A stretch of 7,286 nt of DNA, from contig JAISOP010000213.1 of assembly GCA_031275525.1 (NCBI GenBank), positions 1 to 7,286 on the forward strand. Reading direction: 5' to 3'. Shown here piece after piece: positions 1 through 7,101 of this stretch (position 1 is the first letter of the stretch; each line of letters begins with the position of its first letter). Made by a program: the position numbers and the translations under genes. This stretch comes from Tannerella sp. (GTDB lineage Bacteria > Bacteroidota > Bacteroidia > Bacteroidales > Tannerellaceae). A model generated the notes under the pieces. It was not told where the DNA came from, did not search any database, and saw nothing but the letters and a program-made list of their open reading frames with translations.

Positions 1-11
1 CATAATATTAA

Positions 12-1685
12 ATGGAGAAAGAAACAACCCTTTCGATATACTGCAAGAATAACAATACATTCGTAGCCGTTCCGCAAGGCGCGTCGTTGATCGAGATATA
101 CGACCTGGCGGGAGCGCCGCTCCGCCACCCGCCGATGAGCGCCCGCGTCAACCAGCGCGTGGAAGGGCTTGACAGTCGTTGCTGGAGTCCGAAAGACATC
201 GAATTTGTGGACTACACGCATCCCGCCGGCTACCGGACCTACATCCGGTCGCTGTGCTACATCCTGACCAAAGCCGTCAACGACCTCTTCCCGGAGGTGT
301 CGATCAACCTGGAACATGCCGTCTCCAAAGGCTATTACTGCACGTTTGAAGACGGTCGACGGCTTTCGCAGGAAGACATCGGGCGGATCCGTCAACGGAT
401 GGAGGAGATTGTGCGTGCCGACATCCCCTTCCGGCTGCAACACATCCGTACGTCCGACGCGATCGACCTGTTCCGCAAACACGGCATGAAGGACAAGGCG
501 CTGCTGATCGAAACGGTCGGGATGGCCTATACGTCCTGTTATGAGATGGACGGATACATTAATTATTTTTACGGCTGCCTGCTTCCCTCGTCCGGCCACA
601 TACACCTCTTCGACCTCATCCGCTACGAAGACGGGATGCTGCTGCGGACGCCGCGGCAGGACGACCCGACGCGGCTGCCGGACTTGTTTTTCCAGCCGAA
701 AATGTTCCGCGCCTACAAGGAATACCTCATTTTCCAACGTACATTAAATATAAACTATGCGGGCGACCTGAACCGTGCCGTCGCCAACGGCGCCGCGCGG
801 GAGATCGTCATGGTATCGGAGGCCATGCAGGAAAAGCAGATCGCCCACATTGCCGAGGAAATCGCCCGGCGATACCGCGACGGCGTGCGCGTGATTCTGA
901 TAGCCGGCCCCTCCTCTTCCGGGAAAACCACCTTCTGCCGCCGCCTGGAAATTCAACTGATCACCAACCTCCTGCACCCCGTCGGCATTTCCCTGGACGA
1001 CTACTACGTCAACCGCGAAGACACGCCCAGGGACGAAAACGGCGCCTATGATTTCGAATCGCTCTACGCCATCGACCTGCCTTATTTCGACAGCGACATG
1101 CAAAAGCTGATCGACGGTCGGGAAGTGGATATACCCTCGTTCGACTTTGAAACGGGAAAGCGCGTTTACCGCGGCGAAACCTTGCGGATGAAAGCCGGTT
1201 CCGTCCTGCTGCTGGAAGGCATCCACGGGCTGAATCCCGAACTCACGGCGAAGATTCCGCCGCAAAACATTTTCCGGATCTACGTCTCGGCGCTGACCAC
1301 CATTTCGCTGGACGGGCACAATTGGATTCCGGCCTCCGACAACCGCCTGCTCCGACGCATAGTCCGCGACTACCGTTCGCGGGGATATTCGGCTCGGGAA
1401 ACGATTGCCATGTGGCCGCGCATACGCAGGGGCGAAGAGAAATGGATTTTCCCCTACCAGGAAAATGCCGACGCCATGTTCAACAGCGCCATGATCTATG
1501 AACTGGCCGTGCTGCGCAAGTTTGCCGAACCGATGCTGAGCGAAATCCGCGAGATGGACGGCGAAAGCGCCGAAGCCTACCGCCTGTTGCGTTTCCTGCG
1601 CTATTTCAGGTATATTCCGGTGGAAGAGCTGCCGGCCACCTCCCTCCTGCGGGAATTTCTGGGAGGAGGGCATTTTATGGACTGA
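12..1685 (+). CDS. Nucleoside (uridine-type) kinase with N-terminal TGS/ThrRS-like module
   Basis: This 557-residue soluble protein most likely phosphorylates a nucleoside such as uridine using a nucleotide triphosphate, in the cytoplasm. Residues about 8-50 look like a TGS domain. Residues about 65-215 align by eye with the second (editing, SAD) domain of threonyl-tRNA synthetase, including the GYYCTFEDG stretch at 107-115. The C-terminal half is a P-loop kinase of the uridine kinase/phosphoribulokinase type: Walker A GPSSSGKTT at 299-307, SLDDYY at 327-332 (candidate catalytic Asp), IPSFDFETGKR at 374-384 and a Walker-B-like strand LLLEGIHG at 399-406. This fused architecture and length fit the family annotated 'nucleoside kinase' in Bacteroidetes and the Thermotoga uridine-kinase-related protein. 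The start gives a complete TGS domain; only 11 bases precede it in the window and no Shine-Dalgarno is visible. The ThrRS-like metal-binding residues appear to be lost. The true substrate is inferred; uridine is not proven. Confidence 0.9.
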   Translation: MEKETTLSIYCKNNNTFVAVPQGASLIEIYDLAGAPLRHPPMSARVNQRVEGLDSRCWSPKDIEFVDYTHPAGYRTYIRSLCYILTKAVNDLFPEVSINLEHAVSKGYYCTFEDGRRLSQEDIGRIRQRMEEIVRADIPFRLQHIRTSDAIDLFRKHGMKDKALLIETVGMAYTSCYEMDGYINYFYGCLLPSSGHIHLFDLIRYEDGMLLRTPRQDDPTRLPDLFFQPKMFRAYKEYLIFQRTLNINYAGDLNRAVANGAAREIVMVSEAMQEKQIAHIAEEIARRYRDGVRVILIAGPSSSGKTTFCRRLEIQLITNLLHPVGISLDDYYVNREDTPRDENGAYDFESLYAIDLPYFDSDMQKLIDGREVDIPSFDFETGKRVYRGETLRMKAGSVLLLEGIHGLNPELTAKIPPQNIFRIYVSALTTISLDGHNWIPASDNRLLRRIVRDYRSRGYSARETIAMWPRIRRGEEKWIFPYQENADAMFNSAMIYELAVLRKFAEPMLSEIREMDGESAEAYRLLRFLRYFRYIPVEELPATSLLREFLGGGHFMD

Positions 1686-1769
1686 GGGATTAAATCGAAA
1701 GATATACATTCAAATCGAAATGAAATCAAAAATAAGTCCATAAAGCATATAGTTTCGTCCTTAAAAGCG

Positions 1770-1798
1770 GGGGTTTTGTACAATAACCTCATTTTTTT
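1770..1798 (+). terminator. Putative rho-independent terminator of the nucleoside kinase gene
   Basis: GGGGTT at 1770-1775 pairs with AACCTC at 1785-1790 (one G-T wobble) around a 9-nt loop. One A follows, then seven T at 1792-1798. The stem is short (6 bp) and the site lies 85 bases after the kinase stop codon, so it is plausible rather than strong. A second T-run follows at 1812-1818 without a stem of its own. Confidence 0.5.
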
Positions 1799-1829
1799 CG
1801 ATACATCAATATTTTTTTCATGGAAATAG

Positions 1830-1860
1830 TTGGCCGTATGATAGAAAATACTCACCTTTG
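1830..1860 (+). promoter_or_regulatory. Candidate Bacteroidetes-type promoter for the DUF3575/DUF3868 operon
   Basis: CACCTTTG at 1853-1860 differs by one base from the Bacteroidetes -7 consensus TAnnTTTG. A TTG lies at 1830-1832 with a 20-bp spacer, close to the spacing known for the -33 element. Transcription would start near 1867, giving a leader of about 84 nt before the ATG at 1951. It sits downstream of the putative kinase terminator and upstream of the first gene of the next operon, as expected. This is a consensus match by eye only. Confidence 0.45.
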
Positions 1861-1950
1861 CAATCAGTTATACCGGAGGAATCCATTGGATTCATTTTTG
1901 GAAAGGTATTTCGCAAAACGGATTTTATCTATCTTTAATAAAAAGAGAAT

Positions 1951-2613
1951 ATGAAAAAGTGGATATTGCTATTGGGAATATGTTTAATGAGCGTTAAAGT
2001 CACATACGGCCAAGGATTTGTAATAAAAAGTAATCTCTTGTATGATGCTACTACGACCATCAACCTGGGCGTAGAATTTGCGTTGGGTGACCAGTGGACG
2101 CTTGATGTCAGCGGAAATTTCAATCCGTGGGTCTTTCCGGATACGCATGTGACGCGCTCAGAAAGTGATGGATCAATCACTTCGAAAATGAATGGCAAGT
2201 TCAAACACTGGATGCTCCAGCCGGAACTCCGCTGGTGGACCTGCGAAAAGTTTAACGGCCACTTCTTCGGTACGCATTTACATGCAGGAAGTTTTAATGT
2301 GGGCGGACTGGCTTTCCTGCCGAGCAGCATCGGCGTGACTTATGCCGAGCCGACGGCCGAATGGCGATTCGGAACAGGCATACGCTGGCAGCGTTTTGAA
2401 GGATGGCTTGCAGGCGCAGGCGTATCTTACGGTTATCACTGGATACTGAGTGACCGTTTCAGTCTGGAATTTTCGTTAGGCGCCGGATATGTCTATTTGA
2501 AATATGATAAATACAACCCCTGTATAGACTGCAATGCGGTAGAAGGGAGTAACTTTATGCATTATTTCGGGCCTACGAAAGCGGGCATTTCAGCTATATT
2601 TATGTTAAAGTAA
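1951..2613 (+). CDS. DUF3575 domain-containing exported (outer-membrane barrel-like) protein
   Basis: The 220-residue protein begins with a signal peptide: two Lys, a hydrophobic core at about 4-15, and a likely signal peptidase I site near G20/Q21, giving a mature N-terminus starting QGF. The mature chain opens with KSNLLYDATTTINLGVEFAL (26-45), followed by alternating aromatic/polar segments such as the WMLQPELRWW stretch (87-96), which resemble the DUF3575 family of Bacteroidetes outer-membrane barrel-like proteins. There is a CIDC pair at 191-194. The function of the family is not established. It is often encoded beside DUF3868 genes in fimbria-type (Mfa/Fim) loci, which suggests an envelope assembly or anchoring role. 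Here it is followed after 12 bp by a DUF3868 gene, so the two are very probably co-transcribed. The start is supported by the signal peptide; the upstream AAGAGA is only a weak ribosome site, which is normal for this phylum. GC content looks lower than in the flanking kinase and rhamnosidase genes. Confidence 0.85.
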   Translation: MKKWILLLGICLMSVKVTYGQGFVIKSNLLYDATTTINLGVEFALGDQWTLDVSGNFNPWVFPDTHVTRSESDGSITSKMNGKFKHWMLQPELRWWTCEKFNGHFFGTHLHAGSFNVGGLAFLPSSIGVTYAEPTAEWRFGTGIRWQRFEGWLAGAGVSYGYHWILSDRFSLEFSLGAGYVYLKYDKYNPCIDCNAVEGSNFMHYFGPTKAGISAIFMLK

Positions 2614-2621
2614 GAGGAGGG
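2614..2621 (+). promoter_or_regulatory. Strong Shine-Dalgarno site for the DUF3868 gene
   Basis: GAGGAGGG lies immediately after the TAA of the DUF3575 gene and 4 bases before ATGATG at 2626. It is the only strong Shine-Dalgarno in the window. It supports the start at 2626 (the next in-frame ATG at 2629 is equally usable) and suggests efficient independent initiation inside a shared mRNA. Confidence 0.7.
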
Positions 2622-2625
2622 AAAA

Positions 2626-4191
2626 ATGATGAAAAGAATAATCGGATACCGTTTCTTTATCCTGTTCCTGTTGTCGGGATGCGTTACCTTGCATGCACAG
2701 CGGCAGGAACAGCCGGCACAGAAACAACAGCAACAGCCATCCGGACCGGAACATATCCGGATTGTGCCGAAACAAATGACGCAGGAGGGTGTCAATCTGA
2801 AAATTGACATGACTTTTGATCTGAGCAATGTCCATATAGGCAGTATGGAAAGCCATACTTTTACGCCGATACTCGTGGCCGGAAAGAAGGAACTGGAGTT
2901 ACCCAAAGTCATTATCAAGGGCGTATCTCGCTACAAGGCCGACCGACGCGCCGACAAACTGTCTGGCCGCCCACCCGTGGAATTTGCCAAAAACCAGAAA
3001 AAAATTACTTCTTCTATTTATACGATCGAAAAGTACAGCAAAAGCGGAACCATCCCGTACAAAATTTCCATTCCTTACAGGGACTGGATGGAGAATGCTA
3101 AGATGAATCTCCGGGAAGATGTCACGGGCTGTTGCGGCGTGGAAGAAGGTACGATGGTATATAAAAACGTGTACAGGAAGGTACTCAAGATAGACATTGA
3201 CCCCAGATTCAGCTACATCGAACCGCAGCCGGAAGCCAAAAAACGTCGTTCGGAAATCGGCCGCGCCTACCTCGAATTCCCACGGGGTAAAAGCGTCATT
3301 GACCCCAATTTCAGCAATAACCGCAGGGAGTTAAACAAGATCAATGAAATGATCAGCATCATTGCAACCGATCCGGATGTCGTAGTAACCAAAGTGGAGA
3401 TGCGGGGATATGCTTCGCCCGAAAGTTCGGAGTCATTTAATAATGATTTGTCGTACAAGCGTGCCCGGGCAATGCGTAATTATTTTACCCGGATGAGTAC
3501 CATTTCGCAGGATTTGTTCCAGGTCGGCCGGGGTGGAGAAGACTGGGAAGGCCTGGTCAGTTTGTTGCAAGACTATCCGGTGGCGTATAAGGGTGAAATC
3601 ATGCGTATCATCAATACGGTGTACAATTTGGATGTGCGTGAACAGCGTATCCGGGCGATTGCGAACGGTCAGCCTTACCGTCAAATCTTCCGCGATCTCT
3701 ATCCGAAGTTGAGACGCGTGGATTGCGAAATCGAATTTACTGTGCGTAACTTTACGCTCGACGAAAGTAAGGAGCGTATCAGGAAGAAGCCGAAACAACT
3801 TAGCCAGAGGGAAATCTATGATGTGGCGCGTACCTACCAGAAAGGTAGCCGCGAGTTTAACGAGACGCTGCTCACGGCAAGAAGCCAGTTCCCCGAGGAC
3901 GACATTGCCAACCTGAACGGAGCGGCGGCGGCGCTCTCGGAAGGTGATACCGAACTGGCCGAGGAATACCTCTACAAGGTGCAAAATACCAACACGCCGG
4001 AATATGCGAACTGTCTCGGTGTATTCTACACGCTGACGGGGAATTTCGACGAGGCGGAAAACCTCCTGCGAAAGGCGGAAGAGGCTGGTATGTCCGAAGC
4101 AACGCATAACTTGAGGGAACTGGAACGGGTGCGGCCGCGAACCAAAAGGGATGTGCCAAGGCGGAGATCGTTGGACCCTGATGGTGAATAA
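2626..4191 (+). CDS. DUF3868 protein with OmpA-like domain and TPR-like C-terminus
   Basis: This 521-residue exported protein probably acts in the periplasm or outer membrane. The N-terminal hydrophobic stretch (10-18) ends in LSGC at 16-19, which fits a lipobox, but LHA/Q at 22-25 is an equally good signal peptidase I site, so lipidation is uncertain. A Gln-rich linker (25-38) precedes an N-terminal region (about 40-200) resembling DUF3868. Residues about 210-375 are OmpA-like: AYLEFPRGKSVIDPNF (214-229), the RGYASPESS turn (260-268), then NNDLSYKRARAMRNYF (272-287), matching the NxxLSxxRA signature. R279 aligns with the peptidoglycan-contacting Arg of OmpA; the matching Asp is replaced by Ser264. 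Residues about 425-500 contain two helix-pair repeats of TPR type. The C-terminus is very basic (RPRTKRDVPRRR). It is the second gene of an operon with the DUF3575 gene. In other Bacteroidales such pairs sit next to fimbrial subunit genes; none is present here. Confidence 0.85.
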   Translation: MMKRIIGYRFFILFLLSGCVTLHAQRQEQPAQKQQQQPSGPEHIRIVPKQMTQEGVNLKIDMTFDLSNVHIGSMESHTFTPILVAGKKELELPKVIIKGVSRYKADRRADKLSGRPPVEFAKNQKKITSSIYTIEKYSKSGTIPYKISIPYRDWMENAKMNLREDVTGCCGVEEGTMVYKNVYRKVLKIDIDPRFSYIEPQPEAKKRRSEIGRAYLEFPRGKSVIDPNFSNNRRELNKINEMISIIATDPDVVVTKVEMRGYASPESSESFNNDLSYKRARAMRNYFTRMSTISQDLFQVGRGGEDWEGLVSLLQDYPVAYKGEIMRIINTVYNLDVREQRIRAIANGQPYRQIFRDLYPKLRRVDCEIEFTVRNFTLDESKERIRKKPKQLSQREIYDVARTYQKGSREFNETLLTARSQFPEDDIANLNGAAAALSEGDTELAEEYLYKVQNTNTPEYANCLGVFYTLTGNFDEAENLLRKAEEAGMSEATHNLRELERVRPRTKRDVPRRRSLDPDGE

Positions 4192-4255
4192 ATCTGCACT
4201 GAACAAAATAACAGACAGGAATCTTTAGCTGCCAATTAAAATAGATGATTCTGTG

Positions 4256-4297
4256 AAAAAGAGAGTGGACGGGCGAAAAGCCGGTTACTCTCTTTTT
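4256..4297 (+). terminator. Strong intrinsic terminator hairpin after the DUF3868 gene
   Basis: AAAAAGAGAGT at 4256-4266 and ACTCTCTTTTT at 4287-4297 are perfect reverse complements (11 bp). Inside, ACGGGC (4269-4274) pairs with GCCGGT (4280-4285) apart from one G-G mismatch, around a GAAAA loop. The five T of the 3' arm act as the U-tract, and five A on the 5' side make it potentially bidirectional. It begins 65 bases after the DUF3868 stop and separates that operon from the rhamnosidase gene. The bases between the stop codon and the hairpin show no other recognisable element. Confidence 0.85.
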
Positions 4298-4305
4298 GGT
4301 ATTAT

Positions 4306-7005
4306 ATGATTCCATTAAAAAAGAAACACATGATGAGAAAGACTTATGTATTATTGTTTTTACTGTGCAGCCTTTCGGGGACGGCCGGTAAGACGGAACG
4401 CCCGGCGCGGCTGATTCCCGCCGGGTTGGAGTGCGAATACGGGACGAATCCCCTGGGAATCGATACCCCAAGGCCGCGTTTCGGTTGGAAACTGCTTGAT
4501 CCGGCCTGTACGCGGGGACAGAAACAGACGGCCTGGCAGGTGCTGGTAGCCAGCGATTCGTTGCGGCTGGCGAGGGGCGAAGGCGATGTCTGGGACAGCG
4601 GGAAAGTCCTTTCTTCACAGTCCGTGCTCGTGCCTTTCGGCGGAAAAGAGCTGGCCTCCGGGCACAAATATTTCTGGAAAGTGCTGGTGTTCGACCGGGA
4701 AGGCAACCCTTCGGCGTGGAGCGAACCGGCCTTTTTCGTAACCGGGCTGCTGCACGAGGCGGACTGGCAGTCGTCCTGGTGGATCAAGCATCCCGATGCT
4801 CCGGAACAAAAACACATCTGGTTCCGGAAAAAATTCCATCTCTCCGCCGCCGCGCGTTCGGCCTTCATCCACGTCGCCTCCGCCGGCTACCATGAGCTGT
4901 ACGTGAACGGCCGAAAAGCCGACGACCGCATACTGGCTCCCGCCGCATCCCGTATTTCCGTCAGGGTGCCGTATGTCACCTACGATATTGCGCACCTGCT
5001 GGAAGCCGGCAACAATGTCCTTGCCCTTTGGCAGGCCCCGGGCTGGGCCGGCTTCCCGTATTTCAACCTCCCCTCCTGCCTGCGCATACGGCTGGACGGC
5101 GAAACGGACGACGGGAAAACCTTCCGGGTGGTTTCGGACCAGGACTGGCGATGCGCCGTGGGCAACAGCGAAAACCTGCGCAAAAACAATTATGCCGGCG
5201 AGCGCGTCGATGCACGCGCATGGATTCCGGACTGGAACGGGAAGGATTTCGACGACAGCCGCTGGGCCGAACCCAAATACATTGATTTCCGCACCCAACT
5301 GTGTGCACAGACCATCGAGCCGACCCGCATCATAGACACGCTCACGGTACAAAAAATCACGGGGGACGGGCCTTACCGGATCGACTTCGGGCGCAACTTT
5401 ACGGGCCTGATCGGTATGGATATGAGCGGGCTGGCGGCCGGAGACCTCGTCCGCATCCTGGTTTCCAACGACGAAGGTCATACGACCACGTTCGACCAGG
5501 AAGACCACTACATCGCCTCCGGCGCAGAGCGCGAACACTTCTGCCACCGCTTCAACTACATTGCCGGACGGTATGTCACCGTCGAAGGACTGAAGCGGCG
5601 GCCCGAACCGGGAGATTTCACCGCCTATGCCATAGCTTCCGACCTGCAACGCACCGGGCATTTCACCTCGTCCGACGAACTCTATAACCGTATCTACGAA
5701 ACGGACCTGTGGACCTTTTCCGCCAACACGACGGAAGGATACACCGCCGACTGCCCGCACCGCGAACGGCAGGGATACGGCGAAGTAGCCTTTGCCACCG
5801 CCTGGGGGATCGGTTTGCCGAACTACCGGAGCGGCGCATTCTACCGCAACATCGTCCGGAACTGGACCGACGTCCAGGAAGCCGACGGATGGATACACCA
5901 CACCGCCCCGCACGTCAACGAACACTACGGCGGCCCGATGTGGAGCAGCGCCGGACTGAATGTCGGATGGGAACATTACCTCCATTTCGGCGACAAGGAG
6001 GTCCTCGCACTCGTCTATCCCTCGGCCCGGCGGTGGCTGGAATTTCTTCATTCCCACACAAAAGACGGCTTACTCGTTTCCTACAAAAAACACTGGGGCC
6101 ATTTCCTGGGCGACTGGGCGGCGCCCGGGCAAAGGAAAGAACCGGGCGATTCGCCGCAAGCCATGTTCTTCAACAACTGCGTGTATGTCATGAACCTGGA
6201 GACCGCCGTGAATATGGCCGAAGCGCTGGGCCATCCCGAAGACGCAACCCTGTACCGCGAACGCGCCTCCGCATTGAAAAAACGTGTCCAGGAAACCTTC
6301 TTCCATCCCCAAACCAACACCTATTCCGACGGCATCCAAGTGCATCAGGCCTTTCCCCTGCTCGCCGGCATCACTCCCGACAACCTGCGCCCCGCCGTGG
6401 CAGCGCAGTTCAAGAAGGAACTGGACGAGCTTCATCCCTACCTGGACATGGGCAGTTCGGGACTACCCGTCCTGCTGAAATTCCTGATCGACCACCCCGA
6501 ATACGGGACAACGGTGGCCGGGCACCTTTCAAAAACAACCGAACCCGGCTACGGTTATTTCCTCCGGTGCGGGGAGACGACCTGGCCCGAATACTGGAAC
6601 GTGGACGTGCCGAGCCGGATACACACCTGTTACACCGGGATAGCCTCCTGGTTCGTCAAAGGACTGTGCGGCATCCGGCCCGATGAGGCGCAGCCGGGAT
6701 ACCGCTCCTTCCTGGTACGTCCCGTCATGGTTCCGGAAGTCACTTTTGCCGAAGCATCCGTCGAATCTCCTTACGGACTTATTTCCGTCCGCTGGGAACG
6801 AAAAAAGAAGAAAATCCGCTTATCCGTTACGGTTCCGCCCAATTCGGTCGCGACCGTGTACGTCCCCGCCCGTCACCCCGACCGCATCACCGAAAGCGGC
6901 ATCCCCCTCCGCAAAGCCGACGGTATAACGCCGAAAGGCACGGAGGGCGATTATGTCCTCCTATCCGTTGAGGCGGGAAAATATACCTTCGATACATTTC
7001 ATTAA
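4306..7005 (+). CDS. Exported glycoside hydrolase family 78 alpha-L-rhamnosidase
   Basis: This enzyme would cleave terminal alpha-L-rhamnose from glycans or glycosides by inversion, in the periplasm or at the cell surface. Counting from 4306 (899 residues): signal peptide at about 9-28, Ig-like N-terminal domain at about 36-147, Bac_rhamnosid_N sandwich with ELYVNGRKADDRILAPA (197-213), a further sandwich domain at about 345-440, the catalytic (alpha/alpha)6 barrel at about 448-785 and a C-terminal sandwich at about 787-860. Catalytic-type motifs are DCPHRER at 482-488 (D482 and candidate general acid E487), GDW at 602-604, and TTWPEYW at 758-764 (candidate base E762), followed by H773. The start is doubtful: the ATG at 4306 lies 8 bases after the terminator, has no ribosome site and adds MIPLKKKH, whereas ATGATG at 4330/4333 gives a normal signal peptide and is preferred. 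No SusC/SusD or other glycosidase lies beside it, so the substrate is unknown. GC content is high, as in the kinase gene. Confidence 0.9.
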   Translation: MIPLKKKHMMRKTYVLLFLLCSLSGTAGKTERPARLIPAGLECEYGTNPLGIDTPRPRFGWKLLDPACTRGQKQTAWQVLVASDSLRLARGEGDVWDSGKVLSSQSVLVPFGGKELASGHKYFWKVLVFDREGNPSAWSEPAFFVTGLLHEADWQSSWWIKHPDAPEQKHIWFRKKFHLSAAARSAFIHVASAGYHELYVNGRKADDRILAPAASRISVRVPYVTYDIAHLLEAGNNVLALWQAPGWAGFPYFNLPSCLRIRLDGETDDGKTFRVVSDQDWRCAVGNSENLRKNNYAGERVDARAWIPDWNGKDFDDSRWAEPKYIDFRTQLCAQTIEPTRIIDTLTVQKITGDGPYRIDFGRNFTGLIGMDMSGLAAGDLVRILVSNDEGHTTTFDQEDHYIASGAEREHFCHRFNYIAGRYVTVEGLKRRPEPGDFTAYAIASDLQRTGHFTSSDELYNRIYETDLWTFSANTTEGYTADCPHRERQGYGEVAFATAWGIGLPNYRSGAFYRNIVRNWTDVQEADGWIHHTAPHVNEHYGGPMWSSAGLNVGWEHYLHFGDKEVLALVYPSARRWLEFLHSHTKDGLLVSYKKHWGHFLGDWAAPGQRKEPGDSPQAMFFNNCVYVMNLETAVNMAEALGHPEDATLYRERASALKKRVQETFFHPQTNTYSDGIQVHQAFPLLAGITPDNLRPAVAAQFKKELDELHPYLDMGSSGLPVLLKFLIDHPEYGTTVAGHLSKTTEPGYGYFLRCGETTWPEYWNVDVPSRIHTCYTGIASWFVKGLCGIRPDEAQPGYRSFLVRPVMVPEVTFAEASVESPYGLISVRWERKKKKIRLSVTVPPNSVATVYVPARHPDRITESGIPLRKADGITPKGTEGDYVLLSVEAGKYTFDTFH

Positions 7006-7022
7006 CTCATGTTACGCAAATA

Positions 7023-7101
7023 CCCGACTGCCGGGGAAAAAAAATCACGTGACGCAGGACTCTCCCCGTCGGGGAAATAGAAAAAGCACATGGCGCAGGA
7101 A
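7023..7101. repeat. Diverged proximal units of the 41-bp hairpin repeat array
   Basis: Two degenerate units lie between the rhamnosidase stop and the uniform array. One has the palindrome TCTCCCCGTCGGGGAAA at 7061-7077, exactly 41 bp before the next unit's palindrome. The outermost has CCCG (7023-7026) facing CGGG (7032-7035), followed by an eight-A tract. Both end in a shared tail, CACGTGACGCAGGA (7046-7059) and CACATGGCGCAGGA (7087-7100), which partly resembles the CGTTCGGGATAGGA tail of the inner units. No protein-coding signal is apparent. Confidence 0.75.

Noticed and set aside
744..1709. A 321-codon open frame on the - strand inside the nucleoside kinase gene
   Set aside because: It is antisense to conserved kinase motifs and has no signal of its own; a shadow of the real gene.
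1692..1720. Direct repeat AAATCGAAA at 1692-1700 and 1712-1720
   Set aside because: Nine bases in AT-rich intergenic DNA, only two copies; possible operator half-sites, but chance is as likely.
1930..1937. TATCTTTA as the -7 element of the DUF3575 promoter
   Set aside because: It matches TAnnTTTG in seven of eight positions but has no TTG at the right distance upstream, and the start site would fall almost on the ribosome-binding region.
4291..4298. TCTTTTTG as a -7 element for the rhamnosidase gene
   Set aside because: It has one mismatch to the consensus but lies in the U-tract of the terminator stem and has no -33 element upstream.
4615..6057. A 480-codon open frame on the - strand inside the rhamnosidase gene
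   Set aside because: It lies opposite a clearly recognisable GH78 gene, has low-complexity Gly/Val/Arg composition and no recognisable motif. It reflects the GC-rich codon pattern of the sense gene.
5709..6686. A 325-codon + strand frame within the rhamnosidase gene
   Set aside because: Very Arg/Pro-rich translation in an alternative frame of the GH78 catalytic domain; the conserved catalytic motifs lie in the other frame.
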